NCBI GenBank assembly: GCA_947579605.1
Contig: OX388321.1
Location: 14,189,614-14,253,613, forward strand
Direction of reading: 5' to 3'
Source: Athripsodes cinereus
Lineage: Eukaryota > Arthropoda > Insecta > Trichoptera > Leptoceridae
DNA length: 64,000 nucleotides
Part shown: one piece after another, positions 39,409-51,800 of the stretch
How the letters are laid out: every line of letters starts with the position of its first letter
Numbering within the stretch: the stretch's first letter is position 1
The notes under the pieces: generated by a model
What the model was told of the DNA's origin: nothing
Seen by the model: only the letters and a program-made list of their open reading frames with translations
The model's database searches: none
Made by a program: the position numbers and the translations under genes

Positions 39409-41324
39409 ATCATTGTATCCGATACTTACTCCGGTATTTTATTTTACAAAAACACACGGCACAAGCCTTTTACATGTTTGGATACAATTATACTAATATG
39501 AAAATTAACAGTGACATAAAAAAAAGATAAAACATTAAATTTATAGCACCAACAGACCAACGGTAAACAAAAAAACTTTAGGAATAAATTTATGTATATG
39601 GTGATAATTAAATTCAAATTATATAATTATATAGTTGTTAGTAGGTAAATTACGATAAAATATTAAGTAATATTAATCAATAAAAGTCTGACAATTAAAA
39701 ACAATAATAACTAAAACAATGAAAAATGTAGCAATAACAGGAAATTAAAAGTATATTTATTTCAGATAAATTGAATAAAAATAAAATTAAAATTGAACAA
39801 AATCCATAACGGTAGTAGGAATAATACAATAATGAATAGGACATGTAAGACAAAATTGAACATGCATAATCAAAATAACAGGAATAATGTAATTATGAAA
39901 TAATAAAATTATATTAAGTGAGAAAAAAATATAACTGCTATCTGCAATAAAGGAAAATAATTATATTAATATGATTATAAACATTTAAAAAAATGAAGAC
40001 TAAACTATAATGATCAAACTGAACAACAATAATAATAAAATAAGTCACAAGTTCCGAATGAAATGACTATGATAATACAAATGGTAACAAAGAAAATAAG
40101 AGTCGACTGCCCAATGTCATTCAATGTCTGAAAAACTTTACAACGTCAGTTTTAAATTTGAGGAAGTTATCGGCAAATATATCAATAGCATTTCCCACCA
40201 TATTCCCTAATCTGTTATAACTCCGAATATCCTGTGTATGGTCTTTAGTTGTGTTAAAATTTAAGTACTTAGGTATATAAAATTTATAGTTTTTACTAAA
40301 TTTTATTAAAACGTGGCATTTAGCCAGCCCTGCCACCCTTTAGTTTCGCCACTGTATGAAGGTAAAAAAATATTATGAATCCAAAATGATTACATAGCTA
40401 AACAAATAAAAATAATAAATGAGTCATACGAAGACAATCCTTTAGGGCCGTTAAAATCTCCAACACATTTCAGCTGTTTTGACTTTTTGAGTTCAGTATT
40501 AATTTATATTTTATGAATTCCAGCTGTGATGACTTCTTCAAAATTTTGTAAGTAAGCATTGTTTTTTTTTAATGTCTATAGTCACATTCATAATTCACTC
40601 GATTGCGGGTGCATTGCCGTAAAATGAAATAAGAATAGTCACATTATTATAGGTACTAATTCTGTAGCAAAAAAATTGTTTTTGTAATGACTTTATCGCC
40701 AGGATAGAGATTCTCCTTTGATTCTGTTTCTTTTTGATGATATCTTTTGTTTTTTTTTTCGACTTGGCTTTTCTTTTTTTTTCTATTGTTTTTTCATTTT
40801 TTCCTGTTGAGACTGCCTTGGCCAAAAGCTGTTATGATCTCAGTCAACGCTACCAGGAGGCATTGTCTCAGTGCAAGGTGATGTTTAAATAATAATAATA
40901 ACTGACATAATAAATCTTAAACAGAATTTATAAGTATCTAATGACTGGGCTGAGATATTTTTTTCAGTGTTGTGGGAATGAAAAAAATGTAAGAAAAAAG
41001 GCAACATATTAAATGTGGGTATTATAATATATTTACCTACATAAACATATTTACATGTGCACATTCATTAGTAAAATAATATTGTGTTCTGTTTGGCGTT
41101 TTTTTTTATGTAATTACTATTTAAATTTTAAATCTGTTTCTATTTCTGGAATCTGTGTTATATAAGATATTTTGTATTTATAATACCTCTTCACAGGACT
41201 TGTCCTCATGAGGTACAATACCTATTTGTATGTATTATTAATGACAATGTAGGTATGTATTAATTGACAGCTGGTATTGTAGGTATATAACTGCATGAAA
41301 TAAATAAAATAAATAATAAAATTA
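39409..41324. other. Non-coding; one weak LINE-like frame
   Basis: AT-rich. The minus frame at 40121-40336 (YIPKYLNFNTTKDHTQDIRS, then FKTDVVKFF) faintly resembles the extreme C-terminus of some LINE ORF2s. No host gene seen. Confidence 0.35.
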
Positions 41325-41525
41325 ATAAACAAGTCCTGCTTCTATGATAGGGCTTTTGGCGTCGCAGGACCCGTCATCTGGAACCGACTCCACGAGGACC
41401 TCCGTAAAAACCAACCGATAACAACGTTCAGGAGCAAGTATTGAAGACATCGGTCTTCCAACACAGTTTCCCGCGCTCTGGAGATGGATGCTCCATTAAA
41501 CGACGCCGAATAAATCATCCAACAT
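41325..41525 (+). mobile_element. CR1/L2-like LINE 3' end
   Basis: Matches 33995-34190 (GCTTTTGGCGTCGCAGGACC ... ACGACGCCGAATAAATCATC) with a small insertion (AGTATTGAAG). Confidence 0.8.
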
Positions 41526-41640
41526 ACATACTACACCATCACGGCATAACCCACAAGTGGGGTAGCCAGCAGATCAGTCGGATGTAACAAGCATTCAAGC
41601 CGTCCTCTCCGAACCAACAAAAAAATAAGACGTTCTCGAT
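41526..41640 (-). mobile_element. SINE-A fragment
   Basis: ACCATCACGGCATAACCCAC, AAGTGGGGTAGCCAGCAGAT: the SINE-A 3' part, abutting the CR1-like end. Confidence 0.7.
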
Positions 41641-41894
41641 GAATGGCAATATGTCAATTTCAATTATACTAAAAACAAATATGTTAAATACAACATAAAA
41701 TAATACATTATTTTTTAATAATAGTTTTACAATGGCCTTATGAATGGTATTGAGTGACCATTTTTTGGTGATCTCTAAATTGCGTAACCACAAAAAGAGA
41801 AAACTTTGATAACCATAACGAATAAGTCATCCTTCGCTAGGTACTGCATTTAACAATAACATAATTATTATTCACAAATAAATAATATATTATG

Positions 41895-42018
41895 AATGGT
41901 TTTACATGTACCTACTTTATTTAAAGTGACTCGAGTTTCGACATGTAATGACTTTTTAAGACTCAACATTACATGTCGAAACTCGAGTCACTTTAAATAA
42001 AGTACATGTAAAACCATT
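41895..42018. repeat. 52 bp near-perfect palindrome
   Basis: 41895-41950 and 41967-42018 are inverse copies (AATGGTTTTACATGTA ... TCGACATGTAATG) except for a 4 nt indel; 16 nt spacer. Confidence 0.88.
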
Positions 42019-42884
42019 AAGACTCAGAAACCGCGAAATGCTGGTTTTTTGTTGGTTTTTACATTTTTTAAATCGTCTTTAATAATGTTACATATTCACG
42101 GAAAAAATATATGTTATAGATCAATTCTTTTTCTATTGAATGGTAATGTTTTGAGTTTGGATAGTTTATTTATTTTTTTGATAAAAATTCCGAAAAAAAT
42201 AACATTTTTTTGTTTTTGAATCACTTTGCTTGAATACCGGGTGGACCAGCGACATATTTTTTTTTTGTTATAATGCCTAATAATATTTTGCAGTGAACTG
42301 TCATGTAAATATTTTCAACAAATATTAAAATCAGTTTTAAAATTAAAAAAACCTTCAGTTGAGGAACAATTCATATTTGTATGACGTCTTTATTTTTGTC
42401 CAAAGAATGAGACAGTCTTATGCTTTATCTATTCGCGCACGAGAGAAAAATGACACAGTCGGTTCCGAGCCGGCTTGCAGTGCGGACGTGGGGTCTACGC
42501 TAATTTTTTGTTTGTTTTTTTGTCATTATTAAATTAGGTATATAATTTCACAATATTTGCATATAAGTCTCGAGTATATAAGTACTACACTACGGATCAT
42601 ACCTTTTGGAAAAATGTATTTTACGACGAATTTAATCTTGATTTTTTTTTGCATATTTTATATTTTTTTTTATCTTATTAAGTACATAATGCAATATATT
42701 TATCGAAAACAATATATTTTATACATCTTTTTTATTATTATTATTAAATATGAACAAATAACAAGGAGTAAAATATCCATGTAAAATGAGCAAGCTAATC
42801 GCTTCTTCCAACTAACCCATTTTTTTAGTAGGCTTGCCCATATTTACTTTTTTATAAAAAAAATTATACATAAAAAAGAAATCA
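42019..42884. other. Non-coding; nothing identified
   Basis: T-rich, with a retroelement-tail remnant at about 42783-42822 (GAGCAAGCTAATCGCTTC, TTCCAACTAACCC). Confidence 0.4.
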
Positions 42885-43055
42885 CGACATAATTATCCCA
42901 TAAGTAGGGTAACCAGCAGAACAGTTGCATGTAATAAACATGCAGGCCGTCTTCTCTGTGCCAATAAAAAAAATAAGACATTCAAGATGGGCGGCAAACC
43001 TCATCGCTGAAATTGAGTTGTAATACTTGTCTTTATTTTTTCGAACACCTCTTTT
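42885..43055 (-). mobile_element. SINE-A, diverged copy
   Basis: Keeps GGGTAACCAGCAGAACAG, AACATGCAGGCCGTC and GGCGGCAAACCTCATCGCTG; 5' end lost. Confidence 0.65.
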
Positions 43056-43590
43056 CACTTTTTTATTGTAAGCAAAAATAACTTTTTTTGTTTTAACACC
43101 AGAGCACAACGTTTTTTTAATCAAAATTTAATGTGCTATGATATACCTGCTTGCTTAAAAAAAAACACCAATACTGTATTTGAAATATGTATACAAAAAA
43201 CATTTTGTCGAAAATCCCTAAATTATTACCATCAGTGTAGCTGCATTTAGCTATGCCACCAATAATAATATTATTACAACACGTAGAAATGCATTCTGTG
43301 TGTGTGTGTGTGTGCGTGTGTGCAGAAGTACCTACCTAGATATAGGCTAAAATTTTATAGTAGTTATTATTATTATTCTCTTTTGTTAGAAGTTGTAATT
43401 ATTATTATTACCTACTAGTGGTGGGACCAGTGGGGTTATGAGCAATTTTATTATTCCACAAATTAATACAAAAATTTAAAAGCACACCTGACTTGAGAAA
43501 ATGTCTATACCCTTCCCCCCATTTCCTCTTTCACATCGCCAATTTTTCGATTTAGTATAAGACTGAGATATTTCACGATTATATTTATGT
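43056..43590. other. Non-coding; (TG)n microsatellite
   Basis: (TG)n with one interruption at about 43298-43322. No gene. Confidence 0.5.
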
Positions 43591-43770
43591 TCCGTTGAGC
43601 ACTCGGTAAAGAATAGATCAACCACTTTTTTCTGTAAGTTTTCGAGTGTCCTGTAAAAGTCAGGTGTTCGAGAAATTTTTCATTTTTAACTCGGCGATAA
43701 GATTTGCCACCCTTCCTAAATGTCCTATTTTTTATTGCGGCTGATGCTGACCACCCCACTTGTGGGATAA
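43591..43770 (+). mobile_element. SINE-A, diverged copy
   Basis: TCCGTTGAGCACTCGGTAAA ... CACCCCACTTGTGGGATAAT. A detached tail with ACTTGTGGGATAAGCCGTGA lies at about 43826-43866. Confidence 0.65.
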
Positions 43771-43926
43771 TAGATTAAAAGTTGCACCCTCCCTCACCCA
43801 TGAATGTTACAGGAATGTCATCCATACATACTTGTGGGATAAGCCGTGATAGTATAGAAGTAGTAGATATGTATGTGCCTACAATTTCAAAATTTACCCA
43901 AATTTTTGAAATTCTATCCCCCGTCG

Positions 43927-43988
43927 CCAGATTTCCATTACGATACATAGGAATATTCCAATTTCCATTACGATACATAGGAATATTC
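43927..43988 (+). repeat. Tandem duplication of a ~30 bp unit
   Basis: TTTCCATTACGATACATAGG then AATATTCCA, twice in a row. Confidence 0.85.
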
Positions 43989-45497
43989 CAATATTTTCAT
44001 ACCTATAAGAAATTTATATGAAAAATATGTAATCGGGTGCTATTTTGCATGTGTGGAAAGCACGCCACTGTGTGTCCTGCTGTGTGACGCACTAGTGTGT
44101 CCCCCTCTAACCTCTCCCCTCCCTCTTCATCGCTTCTTTCCGCATTCACTCTCTGGACTTTGTAAAAATAATTTGAGTAAATTCGTATGTGTGCTTGTAT
44201 TGTTTGTGTATTGTGCTACAGAAGTTTATATTAAACAAGCAATAGAAATGCATAGTTATAATCGTTGTGTATTTCATGTTATAGGTCGGTATTTATTGAT
44301 TATCCTTAAATGTGGCTGCTATCATATATTATATAGTATCTGGTAATGATTTAGACAATATTATTAGACAATTTGAAAAAAGGCACAAAATGTGACCTTG
44401 TCTTTATGAACAGTACCCCTTACGTGCAGTTAGTTCACTGAATAACAAATTGTGGGAGATGCCGTGATGGTTTATTTTTATCATAATATGATAAAAATAA
44501 ACCATCACTATGTAAATAATGTCAACTTCCAAAAAAAATATATTTCAATTGATAATAAATACTAGACTATGATATAAAATAAATCGTTAATGTTTTTCAA
44601 CTAATCTAACCTAAAATTTTCAATTTTCAGAAACCAACATAATAATATCAAAAATTTTATTTATAAAATAATTTTTCTTTCTTTGTCAAGAATTGTTCTA
44701 ATCATACTTTTTATTTGACAATATTCTCAGGGTAAAGCCGGATACTGAGCTAGTAATATTATAAACGCACAAAACTTTGGTTGAATATTTTGGACTAAGC
44801 ATTATTATTATTATTGTTATTATTATTATTAATCCTTGGTCCTGACTATGAGCTGAGAAAATAATAATATCAGCGGAACTTCGATACTCGTATTGAGATG
44901 CACTATTATTATTATTTATACCGTCGTGTCGTATTGCACTAACACATTCAAATATACCATTTGTCTTAATACACACATCTAAGCAATAAATGTGTTCTCC
45001 TATTGGATAATTTGGCGGAATTTTTTTATTATATACTAAACGACATTTTACCTAATCATGATATTTTATTTGAGTAGGTCTTCCTCTTAATAATATATTA
45101 TTATTTACTAGTGTATTATGGAGTTTTCCGAAATAAATACCAACAAAATTCAATAATTATTATTGTTTCATATTGGTTCTTTTTTTATTGTCATCATTGT
45201 CTTCCGTCTGCTTGGTATTTTATTCATAATATCGTTTTTAAGATTTTTACAATCCACAAGTTTTTATAATGGAGAGTCTGCTAAGTACTGAGGTACATCT
45301 CTTTTTGTTTATAAAAACTGTCAAAAACAATGAATCGTTCTATTTCAGATTATTCCTCTATATTTATTGTCATTTCATACTCTTCTTCTTATTTCATTTT
45401 ACGGCAATGCACCCGCAATCGAGTGATTTATGCCTTGATTTCACAATAAAATGCATTTCACAAACAATACATTTCATACTCATACATTAATTATTGC
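43989..45497. other. Non-coding; SINE-A tail scrap and simple repeats
   Basis: A SINE-A tail at about 44452-44472 runs into the hairpin at 44464-44508; (ATT)n tracts at 44800-44835. No gene recognised; the frame at 44053-44346 has no known family. Confidence 0.4.
44464..44508. repeat. Perfect 21 bp hairpin, 3 nt spacer
   Basis: Arms 44464-44484 and 44488-44508 (GTGATGGTTTATTTTTATCA...). The left arm starts with the SINE/LINE tail word GTGATGG. Confidence 0.9.
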
Positions 45498-45548
45498 CTT
45501 TGACACAAGTTTAAATACTTAATACAGGTAGATAAACTTGTGTCAAAG
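45498..45548. repeat. 16 bp hairpin
   Basis: CTTTGACACAAGTTTA (45498-45513) and its reverse complement (45533-45548), 19 nt spacer. Confidence 0.85.
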
Positions 45549-45574
45549 TTTTTTTTCTTTTTTAAAAAGATATA

Positions 45575-45672
45575 TAAATAAACTCGCCCATTGTGCAAAA
45601 TATTTGTATATACCATGTTGTAATCTAATTTATTTTTTTATGTTTTGTACAATAAAGTTTATTATAATTATA
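45575..45672 (-). mobile_element. Retroelement 3' end, same family as 10829-10970
   Basis: In reverse: AATAAACTCGCCCATTGTGC and TTTTGTACAATAAAGTTTAT. A SINE-B fragment follows at 45677-45715. Confidence 0.55.
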
Positions 45673-45881
45673 AATCTGGGTTTTGTTCTAAACCCAAATA
45701 CAACCTTATACATTTCATTTTTAAGATTTTACTGCATTTTTGTGTAATTAACGCATTACATTTCATTAATTTATTTTGAAGATATTTGTGATCATTAGAA
45801 CCATCAATATAGCATTATTCCGAATTTTGAAGGTATACTCTCTACATTTGTATAACTGTTTCGATGTGTATATGTTGGATG

Positions 45882-46160
45882 ATTTATTCGGCGCCGTTTA
45901 ATGGAGCATCCATCTCAAGGGCGTGGAAAACTATGTTAGAAGAGCAATGTCTACAACTTGCTCCTGAACGTTGTTATCGGCTGGTTTTTACAGAGGTCCT
46001 CGGGGAGTCGGTTCCAAATGACGGGTCCTGCGACGCCAAAAGCCCTATCATAGAAGCAGGACTTGTTTGCTCTGTTGTTTTCATCCAGCATGTTGGTGGA
46101 TGTCTTAGCTGAGCGTAGAGGTCTACTTGCAGGTGTTTTGAGAACACAGAGCTCAGAAGT
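45882..46160 (-). mobile_element. CR1/L2-like LINE 3' end
   Basis: Exact-looking inverse of 33900-34185 (GGCGCCGTTTAATGGAGCAT ... GGTCCTCGGGGAGTCGGTTC). Frame mostly open. Confidence 0.82.
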
Positions 46161-46289
46161 GATCCCTATTAATATCCCTATGTGTACCTATTCAGATAGT
46201 AGGCCTTAACAATTGCATATTTTCGTTAACGAACAAACTTTGACTAATTTGTTAATTGTGTCGGGGCACACGTAGTAGAATTCTATAAT

Positions 46290-46384
46290 TATGTAATTGA
46301 AACACGTGTTTCTTTCTACTATAGACCTACATATACTGTAGTAGAATCTATAGTAGAAAGAAACACTTGTTTCAATCACATAAA
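46290..46384. repeat. 36 bp imperfect palindrome
   Basis: 46290-46325 and 46348-46384 inverse (TTGAAACACGTGTTTC/TTTCTACTATAGA), few mismatches. Confidence 0.8.
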
Positions 46385-47324
46385 ACTTTGAGTAGTTTCA
46401 GAATAATAAAGTCTGCCTCGAAATATTTTGCATTATTTTTGAAGATATAAATTATCTCCATAAAAAATAATAATGATGATATTTGCTGTTTTTTTACATA
46501 AAAATCATAGAAAAGTAAAATTCATTATTTTCTTTGATAGATATCTAGATATGACTAAAAAAATAACAACACCTAGAACACTTCAAACACATTTTTTTAA
46601 ATATTTCGATAAATTTACTTATTTTAACTACCTATCCATAATAAAATATATTTGAAAATATACAACTTGTTTTAAAATAAATGCACCATTTCGTGGGAAA
46701 ACCACCGTAAGGATCCTGTACAACTGGGTTTTGAACTTTTTTCACTGGGGAACTTTGAGTAATTTTTCCTTCCCGTTGTATCTCCCAAAATGCAGAGATC
46801 GAAGATGTATGAAGGAAGAGGGTTTTAAGATAATTGAAGAAAAATCTTATAAGAGAAATAAATAATGCATGTTCGCCAATTCATGATACTTAGGTACATA
46901 GGAATAATTAATAAAAATAACCTAATACCGGACGAGTAATCATTATTATTATTATAGTTTGTTATCAGCTTAGCTGATATGTATGATCTCAACACTACTG
47001 TCACAATAACAACAAACTATCAGGCCCAACAAAATTATCACAACTTCAATTAATCGTATAAATTCTTGAAGCTGTTCAAATCTGAAGAGTGAAGACTCAA
47101 CCAGCTCAGGTGGCAAATTATTCCAATGATTAATATATTATATTGATATAATTATTATATTACATGAAATGAAAATGACTATGAAATTAACACAAAAGCA
47201 TGACAAAAGCAACTATACACAGCGAGTCGAATCGAAGAGTGATTGCTATTTTCATGTGAAAAATAAAAATAAAAATGAGATTTAATATTTGATCTTAATA
47301 TTACTGGTGTAGGTACTCCTACAT
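46385..47324. other. Non-coding; nothing identified
   Basis: AT-rich sequence without gene or element. Confidence 0.45.
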
Positions 47325-47400
47325 GTACAGAGGTGACTCAATTGGCACAGAGACGCCATAAATAGAGGAGGCTCGTTTCTGCCTTTGCTCCAGAGAGTAA
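47325..47400 (+). mobile_element. LINE C-terminal scrap
   Basis: GAGGTGACTCAATTGGCACA, GAGACGC, GAGGAGGCTCGTTTCTGCC, parallel to 14855-14915. Confidence 0.6.
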
Positions 47401-47496
47401 TTACTGCCTTAAAGAGTAATATTAATATTTATTTTTATTATTACAATATTCGCAGGATAAAACAGTTTTCAAAATATGTTAACAACTACGATACGA

Positions 47497-47749
47497 TACC
47501 ATCACGGCATATCCCACAAGTGGGGTAACCAGCAGACCAGCTGCATGTAAGAAACATGCAAGCTGTCCTCTTCGTGCCAGTATAAAATTAAGACATTCAG
47601 GATGTCTTAATTTTATACTGGCACGCTGAATTTAAGATGTACAATGTCTTAATTTTTTCGAACACCTGCCTTTTACAGGACACTCGAAAACTTAAGGAGA
47701 AGAGTGGGAGACCAATTCTTTACCGGGTGCTCCACGGCACCCGGTAACA
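47497..47749 (-). mobile_element. SINE-A copy rewritten by inverted copying
   Basis: Near full length. At 47602-47624 normal SINE sequence is replaced by the reverse complement of 47574-47596, and at the head 47738-47747 repeats 47720-47729 inverted. Confidence 0.8.
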
Positions 47750-48256
47750 TATGTTAACAAAACCGGCAAAAATCCTAAAAATACAGTATTGTTATCTTAC
47801 TTTCATAGAAGTTTTATATTTTTTTCTCCGGGATTTTTTTTCCAGCCATCTATCGTGGTACAAATTTTCAAAAAAAATAATTCTTACTAAAATCATAAGT
47901 ATGTACTATAGGACAGTAAAAGTCTTGGCTTTTGCGGGGCCCGGGCGAATCAATATGTGCGGTATAATATTATTATGTTTTTTTTTATTTCAATTATCAA
48001 CATCCTCATTCAAATCATTTTAAAATCTGCATCCTCAAAACAGAATTACTCCATCCATATCTGTTGACCGTAAAGCGACATCTGTAACAAACCTACGGCA
48101 TAATATCCCACAAGTGAGGTAGCCAGTAGGTTGATTGAACATACGTAATAAATATGGAAGTTTGACATTCGTTATGTTTTTTTATGTTTTCTTTTATGCC
48201 TTAGCAGGTACAAAGATTTATGCAATATTTACTGTGAGTTAGAGTGAGACTATGTG
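47750..48256. other. Non-coding; SINE-A scrap
   Basis: 48098-48172 matches the SINE-A 3' part on the minus strand (CATAATATCCCACAAGTGAG). The rest is unassigned. Confidence 0.4.
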
Positions 48257-48435
48257 TGCAAACACAAAGAAAGCAGGTTGCCAGCGCCGATAAGTGCTGG
48301 CAAAGTAAATCGCAATCGGCGTTCCTGCTTTTACTATGTTCGTGTCCATTGAAATGCATGTAAACATTCTCGGTGCTGGTAGACGCAGGCATCTGAAATT
48401 CTGAAAGCAGGTAACCCGCTTTCTTTGTGTTAGCA
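48257..48435. mobile_element. Small MITE, ~25 bp TIRs
   Basis: AACACAAAGAAAGCAGGTTG at the left (48261-48280) is mirrored at 48410-48435 (GTAACCCGCTTTCTTTGTGT). 179 bp, no ORF. Confidence 0.65.
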
Positions 48436-48866
48436 CCCTATTGCTTGACCACGAGACGAGAAGGACAACCATACGTGAACAAACGCGAAACGAAATGACA
48501 CATGACCACTCCCCTCTATTTGGCCACTCCCCTCAATTTCCGGTCGTTGTGGAGATATTATGTGCCCCGAGTCCGCTCGTGATAGCTGCATATCCATAGA
48601 CAAACATTTGTCAGGTTGGCAAACCTGTTCGTTTCAATTTCGAATATGGCGATGATCCGTTCAAAACTTTAAAAAGGCGGTTGGACGGTGCTGATGATCT
48701 AATTGTTTTAGTAATTTTATACGTCGCATTATACATTGATAGTATTTTTACAGTTTTATGATGTATCACGTACGCGTCTTTTTACGTATTTTACCGGTTT
48801 ATTAGTGTTTGCCTTAAAGATTTACATGATTATTTATGTTTCAAATGCCAAAGTGAAAGGCGCAAT

Positions 48867-51800
48867 ATGCGATCTTTGCGTAGTGGACGAAATGCAGACG
48901 TAATAATTTCCAAGTGCACTAAAACTAGTTCAAAAAGTGAAGATTCCAAGATGTTTAATAAAAGGAGCAAACCTGGGAAGTCTGAAACCCGTAATAAGAG
49001 GCAGGTACTCGCGGATAAGACAAATAGTTCTGATGTTGACACAAACAGCAGCTCAAATATTTCAACAGGCATTATTTCATCGAGACCCAAAAGAATATAT
49101 AATCTCCCTGCAAAGTATCAAGATCACGAATTGAGCCCAATTAAAAGCTATCGCCCAGAATGTTCCAGTACTCCTCATTCGGTGAATAGCAGGTCAGCTA
49201 AGAAAACTGTTATCGGTAACGGGAAAAAAAGCTCGCATAATACGAATGCAGACCTAAAAGAAATTAAATCACCTACTGAAATCCAAACTATAAGTACTAA
49301 AAGGACATCCAAAAATACTCTTAAGCCTAAAAGTGCAACAAATAAATGTGAGGAAACTACAGATGGCAAATCTGTCCAGGATATATCAAAACAGGCAGGT
49401 GATACAGGTGTACCCCCAAAATCTTTAACCCCCATTTATAAGAAAAGTTTACAAAAGTCTAGTAACTTAAATCACAAGAATATTGGTGAAGAAAAAGTTG
49501 CTACACCAATGTGTAAGAAAAAAGTAATGTTACTTGAAAAACCAAAAATACAAACACCAGACAGAATGGCTTTATATGAATTCGATTTTGATCCTAAAGA
49601 AGAACCAATACAAATAAAAAAGAAAAGAATAAGGAAAAAACCCACAGCAACAAAGAAGAAAAAGACAAAGTCAGATAATGCCAAGGATGATGCAGCCTTG
49701 CAGGATCTGATAGAGCAGTTGAAGAGGATTCAAGAGAAACAAAAGTGGAAGAAATTACTAGAGAAAAGGAAAATGTTGCAGGCTACTAGTGAGGTAACAA
49801 AGAAAGTGTCTGAGACACGTGTACAGAGTGTCACCACGACAACTGTCGGCAAAGTGAGCCAGCCATCAGACGATCATCACAATGTTTTAGAATGTCTATC
49901 ACTCATTCCTGGACCTTCCAGATCGTTGTCCCCTGTACTATCCAGACCTGCATCTCCCCTTTTAATAAATAGTTATACAAGGGAAAGTTGTACATCCACA
50001 GGGAACAATATCAGTAGACGGAGTGATGTGTTTGGTGGGTCACCTGTAGCCAGCAGTAGTATGATAGTGAAGTCTGCTCACAAAGCTGCAGCTAGTCCCT
50101 GGAGAGTAGAGGGTGGGGCGGGCACCAGGAAGTGGCCTCTCAACTTCCATGTGAAGCCTTCCATGACACCTTCCTATGACAAAGACACTGTCCATGTGAT
50201 AGATTTTCCCCGTAACATGGAACAGGATTCAGAGTCAGATCAAAGGAAACATGTCTACACAAATATTTATACTAACTCTCATAATGATGGAGAACAAAAA
50301 ACTTTGTCAAACTGGAAACAAACCAGTATTTTATCATTCTACGAAGAATCTCTCAAAAAATCTACAAAAAAGAGAAGTTTGTCTCCAAAGAAAGCTGTAG
50401 AATCCTATAACTTTGAAGATTTAGTTCCCGAAACAAATGAAATGTGTAGCAGTTTAAATGAATCTCAAGAGAAACATGTAGAGCCTGAGAAAGAGAAGAT
50501 AACTGTTGAGAACTGCTTTGGTTTTGATGATTTTGCAGAACTTGACCAAGAAAATGTTTCACCCACCAAAAAAACTAAATTACAAAACATAAATACTATT
50601 CGTGGAATATTCAGAAGAGCTAAGAAACGCGCTGGAGTCTTGGAGGAAATAAAACAGCCTCTTGACAAAAACATACCCATGAGGGTGATCCCGGCAGACA
50701 TATTAAATATTATGGAGAAACATAAGTTTATGGAAGACATTGAGGAGCCTCAGAAATTGCCGGAGGTTGAGCAGTTGGATGTCAATGCCGAGAGTGAAAG
50801 TGAAGATGAAATGGGAGTCCTTGATCAAAGTCTACCTCTAGAACATACACATAACCAAGGAATGGAACTAATGGCAGAGCCTTTCGAACCCGAACTGGCA
50901 CATTTGTCAAAGGTAATTTCTAAATATAAAACATTAAATATTTGTGTTTTTTTCTCTTTGAAGTTCCATTTAATAGTCTGTGATTACAGCTTTCTGCGTA
51001 TGTTGCAGTAAAATAACGGAAGACTTAACTATCCTCATAGTGTGTAATCTATGATGATAGTTAAGGCTTCTGTTATTTAATTTTTCAATAATTTTCATAT
51101 TTATTTGGTAACTTGTATAAAATATATTGTTTTACAATTTTTTTGTGAAAAAATTCATTTTCAATTTACTATTAACTAGATCACTAAAAAGTATATTATA
51201 AATTTGTCCCAATTGGTATTAATAATAATAATAAACTTTATTGTACAAAATATATGGAGACAAATGATAAAGTTACATGGTATAAACGAATAATTTTGCA
51301 CAATGGGCGAGTTTATCGCAGGGACGCGATATCGTCCAATTAACCCAATTAATCATTATTGTTTATCTTAATCTCATAAAAATTCAGAATTTTTAAGAAG
51401 CAGAATTTTTAAAATGACTTGTTTTTTTAGTATATTTTGTAAATATATTAACGATAATAATTAGTGAATATGTGATGTTTCAGGAAACTAGACGTAGTTA
51501 TGGAACCAGGAAGAGAGGTCAACTAACTTTTCTACTGCCTGAAGCAACTAAGGACAAGGAATCTGATTATAACTCTGATGATTCTAGTGCTAGTCTAGAG
51601 AGAAATAAGAAAGCTGCAAAAAAAAAGAAGAAACAAAATACTAAAACTAAGAAAGAGGTATTAAACCATTTCCTTTGGCAATTAATTATAATATTTAGTT
51701 TAGTTTAAATATTTAGTGTTAAGCCGTATACTGTGTTAATAAATTGTAGATTGATTTGATTAAATAAGTTGTAAAATGAAGAGATGCAATGAAATGATTG

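Larger units (their letters stand above)
8183..48580 (+). repeat. Unit 1 of a 40.4 kb direct duplication
   Basis: The bases from 8183 (starting GATAGCTGCATATCCATAG) recur from 48581 in the same orientation and continue to the window end. The sequences just left of each start differ completely. A direct tandem duplication would make unit 1 exactly 8183-48580 and the junction 48580/48581. Coding differences between units are isolated single bases, mostly synonymous. A 200 bp gap inside the unit leaves a false assembly duplication as the alternative. Confidence 0.7.

Noticed and set aside
40121..40336. Host gene on the minus strand
   Set aside because: At best a decayed LINE C-terminus; no other coding support nearby.
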